Assembly (NCBI GenBank): GCA_022828595.1
Contig: JAKGHH010000001.1
Span: 71,110,401-71,174,400 of the forward strand
From: Nelumbo lutea
Lineage: Eukaryota > Streptophyta > Magnoliopsida > Proteales > Nelumbonaceae
Direction of reading: 5' to 3'
DNA: 64,000 bases
The notes under the pieces are model-generated. The model was not told the DNA's origin, made no database searches, and saw only the letters and a list, made by a program, of their open reading frames with translations. A program made the translations under genes and the position numbers. Shown here piece after piece: positions 39,619 through 52,565 of this stretch; within the stretch, counting starts at the first letter, position 1, and each line of letters starts with the position of its first letter.

Positions 39619-39837
39619 AATGGAATGGGACTACTCTAGCAAAGAAGAGAGGGCTACACAGTAGGAATTTGAGGTGGAAGAGAATAAGATAGTTTAGGGG
39701 AAATTTTAGGTCAGCCCAACACAACATCCCACGGGCTGTGCCAGGCCTGTCACGATGGTCTGTGTTGTGCTGGGCCTAAGTTTTGAAGTCCACAGGTCAG
39801 CACGATCAAGCGGGTTGTGCCACCCGTGGCCCAGCCC

Positions 39838-40109
39838 ATATATACTATTTATATATATTTATATATATACATAATATTTTTATATATAATATTATATAAA
39901 TCATAATTATATAATAATATATAGTATATAATATATTAATAAAACAAATAATTTTTTTTATTGCTAAAATAAGTAGGATGATATAGTGACTCCCAGTCCA
40001 GGTGCATATTTTAGTCGTGTGGTGGCAATTGGGGGTTACAGATCCAGAGCCAGGAACTGGTGTTATAAGCATCATAATCAGAAAAAATAATAATAATAAT
40101 AATAATAAA
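39838..40109. repeat. AT microsatellite block and (TAA)n run
   Basis: 39838-39960 is nearly pure alternating AT/TA with short tata palindromes. (aat)n covers about 40085-40110. Confidence 0.8.
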
Positions 40110-40110
40110 A

Positions 40111-41590
40111 AGCCAAGCCCATCCAAAGACGGTATGGACTTGGGTGATTGCATGGGCAATTCGATTCGTTTGCCTTAAAACATAATCTTGTTCGTGGAGT
40201 GTGTAAGTGTGTTCTCATTGGTGCTATTGCTATCATGTCTGAAAGGTGAAAGTATCTCAATCGTAGTATACATTATGTTTGATAGAATCTCTCTTAAAAA
40301 TATTATAAATCTAAAATCTAAATAAGTTGTCTCCAATGACCGAAAGTGCAAATATATTATAAAACCGTAGTAATTTAATTAAATTATTTTTTAACTAGAT
40401 AGTAGATATGTACGAGTATGAAAAAGTGTAGAGTTTAAACGTTTTTATTGCAAAAGCAAATCTCTACTGAAGCTTCCCGACTTTTAGGTCTGAATAGTAG
40501 TTTTACTGCTGGTCATGGTCATACATTGCTTTCTCTTTAATTTATGCGTGCTCATGGCTCTCAGCATTTCCATCTGTGGGGTGTGGAATAGCAACATTTG
40601 ATATCCATTTGTAGTTGTATAAACAGAGGTGAAAATACTGACAGAAAATGAGTGGATATTGTAGTGCTGTAGACACAATACGTAAGAGTACAGAACTGCA
40701 TGAAAAATGAGTCAAATGACGGCACACCACTAGATACTAGAACAAATATAAAAGAACGTCACCTAACATCCTTATATCCAGTGCACGAGATAAGCATCAA
40801 TATATCAATACTCTCATTTCATCCTGCAAACCCATTAATATGTTAAGCCCAACTTCATGCAAGGAGCTAAATTAGGTTTATGGCCCAAAAGGGTGTATTC
40901 AGATCCACCCTATTAATTTCATTGACTGTTGATTGGTGGTTTCTGCCGGTGGGGGAAAACTTTTCAGATGTCCCCCTAGCCTGGAATATTTGGGATCAAA
41001 AGAACCAAAGAGCTTTTAAGAACCAATCAATCAACATTAGGTACACCTACTATATTGACTGAGGAAGCACCTCTTGAACATTTTGGTAATAAAAAATTGG
41101 TGCATTGACTTAAATGCCCCTTGAGTTACTCCCTTAACTACTAAGGGTGCTTCACCACTATGTGCTGCTATTTAAGTTTTCAGCAGTATATCCATGCTCT
41201 TCTCATGGCTCCTGATATAACAATTCAATGTCATGAAATACTTAATAGGGGTTTATATATATACCCATCCTTCTTTTGTCAAGGGTTTCCTCTTTCTCTT
41301 CAGTAAATGACTACAAAATCATGTTCTCATTATTAAAAAGAACAGCATGTTATGGCTTAAAAATAGACCTGATAAATATTGTCAATGATATGACATTGGA
41401 AATTTGGAATCACAAATGAGCATAAGCACTTTGGCAGGTCAAAATGCCAAAAGCCAGTTGCAAAAAAAAAAGAAAGAAAAAAAAGCTGGTCAAAGTTTGG
41501 TGGACCTTGATATTTCTTTAGATGATAATGGTCAAAATGACAAATTTGAATGAATTGGAGAACTCTGGTTCCGATATTGGAAGGTCCATC
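40111..41590. other. Region 3' of the IMP gene, no gene seen
   Basis: No ORF with family character. It would contain the IMP 3' UTR near 41400-41590. No repeat was recognised. Confidence 0.4.
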
Positions 41591-44500
41591 TCATTCTGCA
41601 TTTCTTAAAGCCTCAATAAAAGCATCTTTAAGATGAGGGTTTGAAGCTGCTACTCGCTGAGATGTGATGTCAAAGTCCTTGCCAGATCTGATATAAATAA
41701 AACAATTGTCATCAGACCTTAAAGGCTCACTAAGTACTCAAAGAAGGCTGGGATAGCCTCTAAAAGACAAGATAATTAGCACCGCATATGACAATTCAGT
41801 ATCATGGAAGAGAAAATTAACGACTGAATAAATGTACTTCGCAGATTAATTTTGGATTGTCCAGAATATAGATGATATGGTAATACTGAGTTCTGACTAA
41901 AGTCTCCAAGGTGTGTACTGACAATTTTGCACCATTATAATTTAAATAGCTCAGAAGTAATGGAGAGTAAAGATGGGGGGAGATTTGACTATATACTCAA
42001 GAACAATTTGCATGTGATCTTGTTGCATAAAGTTGGAACTATAGTAACAGTTAATTTGTTTGTTTGTTTCTTAACTAAATGAATAAAACTATAGGTTGTT
42101 TGTGATTAAAAAACAGTTAATTGTTTCTTACGGATCAAATATGCATCCTCCTGCTTCCTGAACAATCACGACTCCACCTGCCACATCCCTGAGTGCATAG
42201 CTCACAACATTAATCATAATGCACAGAGAAAAAATGTTGGAAATTTTTAAAAGGAGAGTATCTTCCAAATCTATACCAGGGGCCCCCAAATCCAAGCTCG
42301 TAAAAGAGATCAAGCCTCCCACATGCAATTCCACAGAGGTTCAAAGCACAGGAGCCACTCATCCGAAGAGATCTTACCTGATAATCTCAGATCTTAGTAT
42401 GCTTGGGGGTTTCACATTTTGAGTATCAAGAGGTTCAGCTTTTACCTTAAAAAGTAAGCTATTAATTCTATTTGTAGTAGCATCTACAGTTGCCTTGTCA
42501 CGCTTTGTTCCAACCTGTTCTTGCACAATATTATATGTTCATTAGCTTCTACGCATGTTCATGGAGAAACTTAAGTATTACCTCATTAGTTAATTGCAGT
42601 AAAAGCTTTTTATGGTCAAGTATTTTTCCATTTCATACAGTTAAAGTATTCATGTCTATATAATAGGATAATCGTTGAAAAAGGAAAAAAATAATAAATA
42701 CAGATGCTTAAATCAGTGCACAAACTAAGCAAGCAAAGATTATACTAAATTTTCAAGTACTACAAATTCATAATTCATGTCCAAATTGTGTGTGCGTGTA
42801 TGTGTGTGTGCGCTGCACGATGATACCTGGAAGATGTCTAATTTTCATGGTCTGTTCTCTATTCATCCAAATTTTCTTCAGTCTTGACACAGAAGCATCC
42901 TTTTTTACCCGTGACAACAATCATAGTAGTTTGTTAAAAATCCATTTAATAAAACACCAATGATTGCACCAGTAAGACTAAGGAGTGGCATGGTGTTTGA
43001 CAGAAAATATGGCCATCGATAGCATAAAATAGGATAGAATTTATGTAGCCAGCCCCATATAGTTGGTATTAACGCTGAAATGAGTTGATTTGAGTTTGAC
43101 CCAAGCTGTTCTAACTTTGAAGTTCCACTACCCACATATGTAAAAGTGATAGTTGGATATAAGCATAAAACATTTGAAGTGGCTTTGATCTGAAATATAA
43201 TCTTTGGAGGGAGGCAACTCAACTCAATGTTAATCCCAACTATTTGGGGTTAGCGACATGAATCCCATCCTGCCATTGTGCTCTCTCAAGGAGGGCAATA
43301 AGATTTTTCTGAATATAGACTCATGACCAGGCACACGATCTTCCAGGGACATCCCTATGGTCTTTGACGCATTGCCCAGCCTTCTCTAACATGTGCAGTG
43401 TTGCAACAATCTTCCAGGGGCTGCTACTGTATCAGTTCAGATGATTCTTACAGGACCAAGATAGGTGATTTGAGCTAATTATTTAAGATGAAAGAGGTTC
43501 CCTCAATGTGCAGCCATGATGCCTTCTATGTTGATCATCTTCAATGGTAGAAGGGGCCTTATGAAGGCCAAGGAATCTGGGTTGTGTAACTTAACAGTGG
43601 AATGTAATAACCATATGGATGCCTGGGTTTGAGAAGTTTGTGCTACCATTATGACATAGAAAACTCAACTAAGACTTCCTTTGATAAGTAACATGAAAAA
43701 ACTCAAGCAGCAAGACCATGAGAAGGTATGTTGTTCATATTCCTAGGGAGGTGAAATGCTGGAGATACCATCAATGATTTTCTAAAGCATCTTATTAGTC
43801 CATGTGAGTTCCCTAGTGACCTTTTTCTATATCATAGGGACGATGATAGGTGGTCGATATATGCTTGCAAGTAGTTTCTTTTGTACTCAATAAATTATTT
43901 CCTTCCCACCAGAAAGAGAAGTTCAGACGTCACCATTAGTCCATTACCTGAAGGACAGGATACATCCACCTGAGCTGTGGCAACTTAGTAAATCTAGAAG
44001 AGAGAAGTTGTTTTAGTTCATCTAATTCACTACCCATTATTCTCTTTTGAGAACAACAAATTTCCCCTAATTAGTAGGAAAATCTGAACAAAAGAATTCA
44101 TATATAATATAAACTATAACTACCAAAATTCTAGAAAAACACTGTTTCAGAATGATAGAAAAAGGAGAAAGCCCAGAAAGCTGGCAACTGAAGCAACATG
44201 AGCATAGTTTCACACTCCCACTAGAAAGTTTCTTCAAAAAAGTAAAATACATAAACAAGATATTGCCATACCTCTGTTGCAAGGAGGGATTTCACCAGTT
44301 CTGTTTGAGAAGACACTACAGTATTTCAAGTGATAGCAAGTTGCAGTTTAGAATGCCATGGAACAATAGATGGAAAAAGGGAAATATATGATTAAATATT
44401 AAGAAAAAAACTCACCATTTATTTTGTTTCCATTAAGAAAAGCACCTTTTCCAAGAATCCCAGTAAACATCTATAAACCATAAAATTAAAAATCAGACTT

Positions 44501-47500
44501 GACTTCACACTTTTCTTGATCTGTAGTATATTGTCTTATTGAAGCAAAATTCTATACATAATAACTAAACCTGAAAATAGAACTTTTAACCCCAAATAGG
44601 CCGTTCTTGTCATACTAAATTCATGAAATTCCACAAGTATGAAATACAAAGAAAACAACTGACTACATAATTGCATAATGAAAAATACATCTAATCTATT
44701 TAAAACAAACACCGCACAAAGAAAATCATTAATAAATTATTCCTTTTTTTTTATCAATAACACTTTCATTAATTCATCAGTAGAAAATTTACAAGTGGAA
44801 GACAAACACACTTATCTTCCAAGAGTCACAAAGAACTTCAACAAAGGAAAGAAGAAAATACAAAGATACAAGGACACTAACATTACAACTTAGCCCAAAA
44901 CAAGGAATCCCTTTCTGCCCCTTGTTTTGCTAAACCGTCAGCCAGGGAATTAGCTGATCTCTTAATCCAACATGTCTTAATTTCCATCTCCCGCATCAGC
45001 CACCCTATCACCACCTCTGAATCCCCTTCAATTACAAGTTTCTTGATGTTCAATTCCTTAGCTTTCCGGGCTCCTTCCATAACTACACATATCTCAGCTC
45101 TAAGGGAGTCACCCACTCCAATTGGGCCTGAGAACATAGCAGAGATGACCCCATTTTCATCTCTAAAAACACCCCCGATCCCTGATTGTCCCGGGTTTCC
45201 CCTACTGCATCCATCAAAGTTTAATTTCAAGAATCCACTAGGTGGGGGGGTCCAAGCCACACTCATTACTGACTTGGTCTGCGTGCAACTTGCAATTTCA
45301 CCCCACTTCCTCAACATGTCATCCACAATGTAATCTGTGAATATTTCCAGAGATTTCAGCCACTGAACCGCCCTAAACTGTAGGATAGCCCTCAAATCTG
45401 CTGTCCCTCTCTGAGTTTCTGAGAATATCCCGGAGTTCCTTTCTTCCCACAGTGTCCAACATACTGCAGCCCTTAGTCCTCTCCACACTGTCCTTCCCCT
45501 TTTTGATCGCCACCTGAAGAAGGAGGGGGCGAAAAGGCCCTGCATGTCTGATGGGGGATTCCAGCTACATCCAAATAAGGAGAAAGCCCAATCCCACAAT
45601 GACTTCGCGAAGTGGCACGACACCATTAGGTGAAAACCAGTCTCCCCATCTGCTTTACACAGAACACACCACTGAGGTGACAAGCAAGTATTGGGTATCT
45701 TCTTTTGGAGTAGATCACTAGTGTTGATTCTTTCCAGATAGGCTTTCCAACAAAAACTACCAACCCTAGGAGGTATAGCTCTGCACCAAACCTCACCAAC
45801 AAGAAAAGGGGACAGGGTAGGACTGGTGGACTGACTTAAGACTTTGAAGAACGAAGCACAAGAGAAAATGCCATTGGGGTTAGGTGTCCAAATTCTAGAA
45901 TCCGTCCTAGTGGGGTCTAAGATAACGTTATCAAGAAGTGCAAGAAGGCTCGAAATACAGTCGAAGTCTGAATCCCTCAAATCCCTTCTTAGACCCAAGT
46001 TCCACCCAATCCCAGAAGTGGAAGAGCGTACAAAGACGAAAACTAATCCTTTAGAGGGGCGTACAAAGACGGAAACTAATCCTTTAGAGGGGCGCTCCCC
46101 ACCCAGGTTTGTTCCCAAAATTTTATGGAGTTACCGGAATTTAAGTCATACCTGATATTAAGAATGAAAACTAGAAGCAAGTCATGAATGGCTTTCCAAG
46201 GAGAGTTGCTTGTGATCCTAGCTCTGATTCTAGCGTCCCATCCGTTGTGCTCCAGCCCATGAATACTTGCCACTATTCTAGCCCATAGTTTCTCCTTCTC
46301 CATAGGAAACCTCCACAGCCACTTCCCCAACAGAGTCATATTCCTTCTCCTAATACTCCCAAGCCCCAAACCACCACACGACTTACTCCTGCATACTATT
46401 TCCCAGCTAACTTTGATCCCTCTTCTCTTCTTCCGGCTCCCATAGGAAATCTCTCATTAACTTCTCTAATCTGTTAGCAATCTTCACTGGGATTTTAAAC
46501 ACCGACATGAAGAAGATGGGTAAGTTAGCAAGCGTGGCCTTAATTAATGTAATTCTCCTGCCAAGAGAGAGGTAATTCTTTTTCTAGGATACCAATCTTT
46601 TTTCAAACCTTTCCATCACCGGGTTCCAGAAGCTCTCTCTCTTGGGATTATCACCTAATGGTAATCCTAAATAGTTCAGAGGCCACCCCGTGACTTCACA
46701 CCCCAACACTTCAGCACTCTCCCTGATCTCTCCCTCCTCCAAATTCACCCCCACTACAAAGCTTTTCCCAAGGTTAACCTTCAAATTGGATAGTTGCTCA
46801 AACAGTTGTATCACCGACTTTAAATTCCTGATAAACCTCACATTACCACCTTCACAAAACAGAATCGTGCCATCAACAAACTGTAAATGTGTGAGGGGGG
46901 TTTCCATCATCCCAACCCTCCAGCCTCTAATGAACCCCCTAGAATCTGCTCTGTGAATCAATTTCCCCAAAACCTCCGCAATTAAAATGAACAAGAAAGG
47001 AGAAAGGGGGTCTCCTTGTCTTATACCCCTACTGGCCGAAAAGAAATCTACCACTGTCCCATTCACTAGCACTGAATAATGACAATTCCGAACACAGCCC
47101 ATGATCCACTTACACCATCTAGCCCCAAACCCGAATTTGGTTAAAACTTTCCTCAAGAACTCCCAATCCACCAAGTCATAAGCCTTTTCCAAGTCCAGCT
47201 TACAGACCACTCCCTTCTTCTTATCCCTCTTAAAGTTCTCCACACTCTCATTAGCAGTTAAAATCTAGTCTGTAATTTGTCTTCCACTCACAAAAGCTCC
47301 TTGATAGTGTTCAATGATATCCGACATTACCTTCTTCAGCCTCAAAGACAACACTTTTGCAATGATCTTGTACAAGCTATTCACCAAGCTTATTGGCCTA
47401 AAATCCTTCGGGTGGGATGCATCTTTCTTTTTGAGAATTAAGGCTATAAATGTAGAGTTCACACCAAGATTGACAATTCCTCTCCTGAAAAACTCCTCAA

Positions 47501-50500
47501 ACACCTACAAGAGATCATCTTTCAAAATATCCCAACAATCCTGATAAAAAGCCATTGTAAACCCATCCGGCCCTAGAGCTTTTGTTATATCCATAGAAAA
47601 CACAGTCTCCTTGATCTCTTCTATATTAAAGCTTCTCTCCATCCTTCTCCTATTCTCCACCCCTACATCTGGCCAATCCAAACCTTCTACCCACACCCTT
47701 CTACTCACAGGCCTTCTTAGAATAGATTTGAAATGCTCCACACAGGCCTTGGCAATCTCCTCTTGCTGTACTAACTCGACTCCATCTACTACCAATTTGG
47801 AGATAAAGTTCTTCCTTCTCCTGCCATCTGCTAAAGAGTGGAAAAACCTAGTGTTTCTATCTCCCTCTTGCAGCCATTTACACCGAGATTTTTGCCTCCA
47901 GTTAATTTCCTCCTTGTGCAGGCAATCCTCTAACTGTCTTCTCAATTCTCTCCTGAGATCATTGTCTTCCTCTCCAAATTCTCCCCTTTCCTCTTTAAAG
48001 TCAAGGCTTTCAATCTTCTTCATCAAGTCTCCCTTTCTTTCTTCTATCCTCCCGAACTCCATCAAGTTCCACTCCTTAATTCTTGCTTTCAAGAATTGTA
48101 GTTTCTTATGGAATTTTATCCCCCCCCCCACTCCACCGACGAGTTACACTCATGCCACCATTCCCTCACTTTGTTAGTAAACCCTGGATGCAGTAACCAC
48201 ATATTTTCAAATCTAAAGGAGGTAGAACCTCCACACCTTCTTTCCTCCTTGGATAACACTATGGGCCAGTGATCCGAGGTCACCTTTGGGAGAGCTCTAG
48301 CACCCAAAGTTCCCCAATGTTCTTCCCAATCCAAAGAGAACAAGAATCTATCCAACTTAGAGCAAATGGGTCTAGATTGGAGATTTGACCATGCAAATGC
48401 CTTATGCGCTAGGAGAATCTCTTTAAGCTCAAAGGCATCCACAAAACTGTTAAACTTCCTCATGCTTTTTGTCACCCTCTGGTTAATCTTATTGGACTCT
48501 TCCGAGAAACTTATCACATTGAAGTCCTCACCCATGCACCAAGGCTCATCCCACAAACCTCTAACATCAGCCAGCTCCTCCCACATATAATCATCCTCTT
48601 GCTGCTTAAACTTCATGGAAACCGAGTACTTTCCGATCAACTCCTCCATCCCTTCAACCACATCTTTCTTCTACATTGTTACGATCCCCCCGGAAGCACC
48701 CCACGATGGAGCCACCACCTAGCTAATCCCCCTGGCTTTCCATACACTCCTTGCCCATTTGTCACTAAACTCCATTCTCTTAGACTCTTGCAATAGCACA
48801 ATGTCTGGGTCATACCGTCTTATTACCTCTTTTATTGTTGCTCTCTTTTTCGCACTCCCAATTCCCCTCACATTCCAACTAAGAATCTTCATTCCACTTC
48901 TTTTACAAACCCCTTGCCACCTACCCGCTACTTTCCCCCTTTCCTTCTATTTCCTTTTACCTCGAGCTTCTTGTCTCCTTCTACATCTCTCTTTAGTCTC
49001 TCTACTTCACTCAACCTCCTCTTCTTTGTTATTATCTGCATCTTCCTCTTCTGTAAGCTTTCTTTCAACTCGTTCAAATCCTCCAGCCTACAGCCCAATT
49101 TCCCTACAAATTCTGCTATCGTGTCTTCTCTCACCGATTCCACCACCCCTACCCTTCCTACATAATCCCCTTCATCTCTATCCACCTGTCTTTCCTTCCT
49201 CTCCTCTAGTCCCACCTCAGTTCTTTCCTCTCCAACCTTCCTCCCCTTACCATTACCTCCCTTCTTCCTTGCTTTCACCCCGTAACCCTCTCCATCTCTA
49301 CCCTCATTCCTATCCCTCCTCTCCATTAACCCCTCCTCTCTTCCTTCCTCCCCTTCCCTCCTCCATATCAGCTGTCCTTCCACATCCTTAAACACTCTTT
49401 CAATGATTTCCCACACTTGTCCACTTCTATACCTTTCTTCCCGCACCTTCCCACAATCCTTCCTTCCCCTCTCCCGGCCTCCTTTTCTTGTTCCAAAGGT
49501 TGGTAACCAACTGCCTTCCTGAGTTGGTTGGGAAGTACTTCTGTCCTTTGGTCAACCTGGTGATCTTTCCACTCTACCCCTGGGTCACCCCTAGATAGCA
49601 TATTCCTGCTTTGCTTCTGGTTCTCCTGGTTTTCCCCTTCTGAAAAACCTTGCGCACTCTGTGGTCTTGGGAATGAGATAATCCGATTGCAGTCTTCACC
49701 CTGGAATAATCTTGCAATATTCCACCCTTCCATATCACTACCAGCACAACTGCCTTCATCGTTTACACTGCCCACGCTAGAGCCATCGACAGAAAGGTCC
49801 TTCGGTTCACCATCGTCTTCACCGCACTGCACCCACCCTTCAAACTTCTCTTTCTTCTCTTCAGTTCTTCCCCTAGTGAAACTTAGCTCCGGCCTCTCTG
49901 AGAAGCCTCGCACGGGGCTAAGCTCCTTCAAGCTACGTCGGGAGACCCACTATAACGCCCTCTTCTTTCCTGGTTTCCGACGCTGTGCACATTCCCCCTT
50001 TTGGCTCGCGGCTAGGGACGATGATAGACCGAAACCGATGTCTATCATAGTCGAAACCCCAATCACGTGTTTCTTTAGTGGCTCACGCGCCTTATAAACA
50101 AACTGGGTTGGCCTGCTGGCCTAAGCATGGCAAAAATTCATTCAAGTGGATTTTGCTATTTAAAACAAACATGGAAAGTGTAGATGAGTGAGTTTTGCTT
50201 CCTGTGAGCATTTTCTTTGTGTGGTGTTTGTTTTAAATAGATTAAAATAATTTAAAACCATCAACCAATAAGTTTAACTCAAGATACTATGCCAAAAATG
50301 CAAAATCATTAATAAATTATTCTAAGCATGGAAAAAATTCATTCAAGTGGATTTCGCTAGTTCTCCAAGTTACAATATAAGGTTTATTAACATTTATTGG
50401 TAAACCTTCTGTAAAGTGTAGACTGGACAGCTGGCCTAGGCAATTGGTGTTCCGTATAAGATTGGAATATGATAGTGCTAGATGAAAGTATTGCTTGTGA

Positions 50501-51764
50501 TAATGAACTCTAACCTCATCAAGTATTGGGTTGTACACAACACCAACAGTAGGAATCTTTTCAATTGTAAGACCGATAGAAACACATACAAAAGGGAACC
50601 TACATGTAATTAGGATGTGAGACCAAATTAATATAAAGATGAAAAAGAAAAGAATAAAATAAGAAGCGTCAAAATAGAAGAATTCGTCGTTAACCTATGA
50701 ACAAAATTGGTCGTTCCATCAAGTGGGTCGACAATCCATGTTGGGTGGTCGGTCAGTTCTGTAGCACCGCATGCAGCAGTAGTCTCTTCTCCAATAAACT
50801 AAGAGAAACATCGATTAAAACAACTTAAGAAAATGCTAGTAATACACAATCCCAGTTTTGGGCTTAGCATAAAATTAATCACCTTTATACTTATACATAT
50901 GGAAAAAGAAAAGAGAAAAGAAGGAAAAAAAGATTCACCTTATGCTCCGGTAAATGCTGCTTAAGGTGATCAACTATAAGAGCTTCACATGCCTTATCAG
51001 TTTCCGTTACCAAATCCACCTTCATTAGAAAATGAGAATAGGTAGAATAAAAAAGAATAAGCAATTAATTACAAAAGGCTACAATTTGTATTCCACAAGC
51101 ACAAAAAAATTCCTTCGAATTCTGATTTTGAGATTATTTTGTAAGAGGGGAGAATGCATCAAGTCATAGACAAGTAAAAACTCAACATTCCATTTGTTTT
51201 GTTTCCCCGAAAATTTATATATTCTCATGAACCCTGAGAATTTTCTTCGAGTTTCTAACTTTCTATCTTTTCTTTTTTCTGGCAATATATCTCAACAACC
51301 TAAATGAAGGCAGAACGCCAAAATGTGGAACAGACTCAAGACTGAAAATGCCCAAGGTCCCCACCAGAAGTAAACTAACGTCAAAAGAAGAAAAGATGAA
51401 AAAGGAAAATAAATGAAAAAAACCTGGCCTTTATGCTCGACATGCTTCGCCTGGTGAAATCCTTTGCGAATTATCTGTGAAAAAAAAAAGAGGAAAAAAT
51501 GAAGGCTTGCAGAAAGCGAAACACCAATAAGTTAGAAAAGAAAATAACCAGGAGTTTGAGAATTCAGGGATTCTAATTACCTCTCCAGCCTTCTTTGCTG
51601 CATCAACGGCAACGGCGAGGAACTCTGCTAGAGAATCTATTCAATAAAAATTTCAGGACAGAATTAGGGAAAATAAAAATCACTAATAAACATGGAAAAA
51701 CGATACGAAGAACAGGAAGATGCATCGAAGGGGGAGGGGAGCATCGCCTACCACTTTCACCCAT
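41591..51764 (-). CDS. VTC4: Inositol-phosphate / L-galactose-1-phosphate phosphatase (12 exons)
   Basis: Exons on the - strand: 51764-51752, 51624-51581, 51474-51424, 51019-50939, 50798-50695, 50599-50515, 44470-44416, 44315-44272, 42514-42446, 42377-42277, 42188-42132, 41687-41591. Phases agree throughout and give 266 aa, the normal length. It starts [19 protein letters not shown]. The Mg2+ site is intact: Glu68 in FIGEE, Asp87 and Asp90 in [14 protein letters not shown], and Asp217 in GGPWDVAGG. The family hydrolyses myo-inositol monophosphate; the plant VTC4-type enzyme also makes L-galactose for ascorbate. It is a soluble enzyme with no transit peptide in this model. The 6-kb intron 6 contains an LINE in the sense direction. 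VTC4 versus another IMP paralogue is inferred from overall similarity. Confidence 0.95.
43033..43290. repeat. Inverted pair of RTE/SINE 3' tails in an IMP intron
   Basis: 43033-43092 reads ttatgtagccagccccat..agttggtattaacgctgaaatgagttg on the + strand. 43213-43290 carries the same tail on the - strand (inverse of gattcatgtcgctaacccc, then gttgggattaacattgag). The copies are about 120 bp apart. The motif is the 3' end of plant RTE LINEs and dependent SINEs. Confidence 0.6.
44722..44742. repeat. LINE target-site duplication, 3' side
   Basis: The 21 bases 44722-44742 (aaaatcatt..aattattc) are identical to 50302-50322. They bound the inserted LINE and its junction filler. Confidence 0.93.
44883..48892 (-). 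pseudogene. LINE ORF2: endonuclease, reverse transcriptase, RNase H
   Basis: It starts at ATG 48892 ([10 protein letters not shown]). The endonuclease has SWNVRG, LLQESK, GEDFNVI and SDHWPI. The RT has [27 protein letters not shown] and [10 protein letters not shown]; the last should carry two catalytic aspartates, but the second is Gly (GGC at 46871-46869). The zf-RVT segment has [16 protein letters not shown]. The RNase H (about 45215-44883) has [19 protein letters not shown] and [11 protein letters not shown]. Breaks: TAG at 48673-48671, a frameshift at a G-run (48129-48121), TAG at 47507-47505 and 47267-47265, and frameshifts between 46584 and 46076. It cannot mobilise itself. Confidence 0.92.
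48900..50100 (-). pseudogene. LINE ORF1 remnant, 5'-truncated and frameshifted
   Basis: Two overlapping frames (49931-49368 and 49446-48928) form one polar, Glu/Arg/Lys-rich protein: a Ser/Gly-rich N-part followed by a highly charged segment with [20 protein letters not shown], ending just before ORF2. A frameshift joins them near 49430. The usual N-terminal nucleic-acid-binding domain of plant L1 ORF1 is absent, so the copy is 5' truncated. The - strand assignment follows ORF2. Confidence 0.6.
50121..50301. repeat. Filler DNA at the LINE 5' junction
   Basis: 50121-50158 copies the right flank 50322-50359 (36 of 38 identical, same direction). 50156-50170 equals 44696-44710 of the left flank (15 of 15). 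50210-50244 is an inverted copy of 44692-44726 (34 of 35). The pieces between are of unknown origin. Confidence 0.88.
50302..50322. repeat. LINE target-site duplication, 5' side
   Basis: Identical over 21 bases to 44722-44742. Confidence 0.93.
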
Positions 51765-52560
51765 TTATTCGCAGTTGTTACGAGAAGAGCAGGAAACGAG
51801 ACGCTCTGTTTTGCTATGGAGTCTGGGCACTGGGCTCTGGCTTCTCGCTTCCAAAGATCCTGGGATCTTACGTAGTAGTCGTGTAATAAAAGAAGTGAAG
51901 CTTCAGTGCATTATATATATCGAGAGAATAATAAGTAAATAATAAATAAATAAATTGTCAAAAAGAATGAATGCCCCCGGATTTAAATAAAATTACAAGC
52001 CATCGGACGGCCTGGATGAATGGAAATTCCATGAAGAAGCGCGAACGAGTGATTGGGTTGAATTTGGGATCACATGATCTGTCTGACGTAAGTTAATGGT
52101 GTGATTTAACTACACGAGGCGAAGCAGACTACACTGCCGACTGCCGACTGCCGCCTGCCGAGCTCCACATATTTTTTATGTTTTCTGAGGGGATTCACGT
52201 TTACGAGCAAGGAAGGATTCGAATAAAAAGAGAGACTGAAGGGTGGTGGTTCTGGAGCTGGACTTCTCGTGTCTCCCGAGAGAATGGAATACTGGGAACA
52301 CGTGGTGGATCATTTTCATTTTCCGTCCACACGAAATATTCCATCTTGTGGCATTTTTTCCTAGTAACATTGCTAGTAGGGAGCTATAATAAAATAAAGA
52401 ACATTTTAGGAATATTACAAGGGATATTCGGAAATTCTGGTCCGTTATTATTTGGTTCATCTCAACTCAATTGTCATGGGCCAACACTCCAGCAGTCAAG
52501 TTCAACTTGAATTCTTGATAGTTGATGGAAAGAATATACTCGATGGGCTGGGCTATTTTT
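51765..52560. other. IMP upstream region
   Basis: The 5' leader and promoter of the - strand IMP gene must lie here. A TATA-like atatatata sits at about 51913-51921 on the inverse strand, 150 bp from the start codon. A ctgccga repeat is at about 52136-52160. No other gene is seen. Confidence 0.4.
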
Positions 52561-52565
52561 AGAAG

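Larger units (their letters stand above)
44743..50301 (-). mobile_element. L1-type LINE insertion in IMP intron 6
   Basis: The - strand element runs from about 50120 (5' truncated in ORF1) to a short A-tail at 44752-44744. It contains ORF1 remnants, then ORF2 with endonuclease, reverse transcriptase, zinc-knuckle and C-terminal RNase H, which is typical of plant L1 elements. Positions 50121-50301 are not LINE but junction filler. A 21-bp perfect target duplication flanks the whole. It lies in the same direction as the host gene and accounts for most of a 6-kb intron. Several stops and frameshifts make it inactive. Confidence 0.92.

Noticed and set aside
48759..49391. 210-codon Ser/Pro/Leu-rich ORF on the + strand
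   Set aside because: It is the reverse complement of the purine-rich LINE ORF1; composition explains it.
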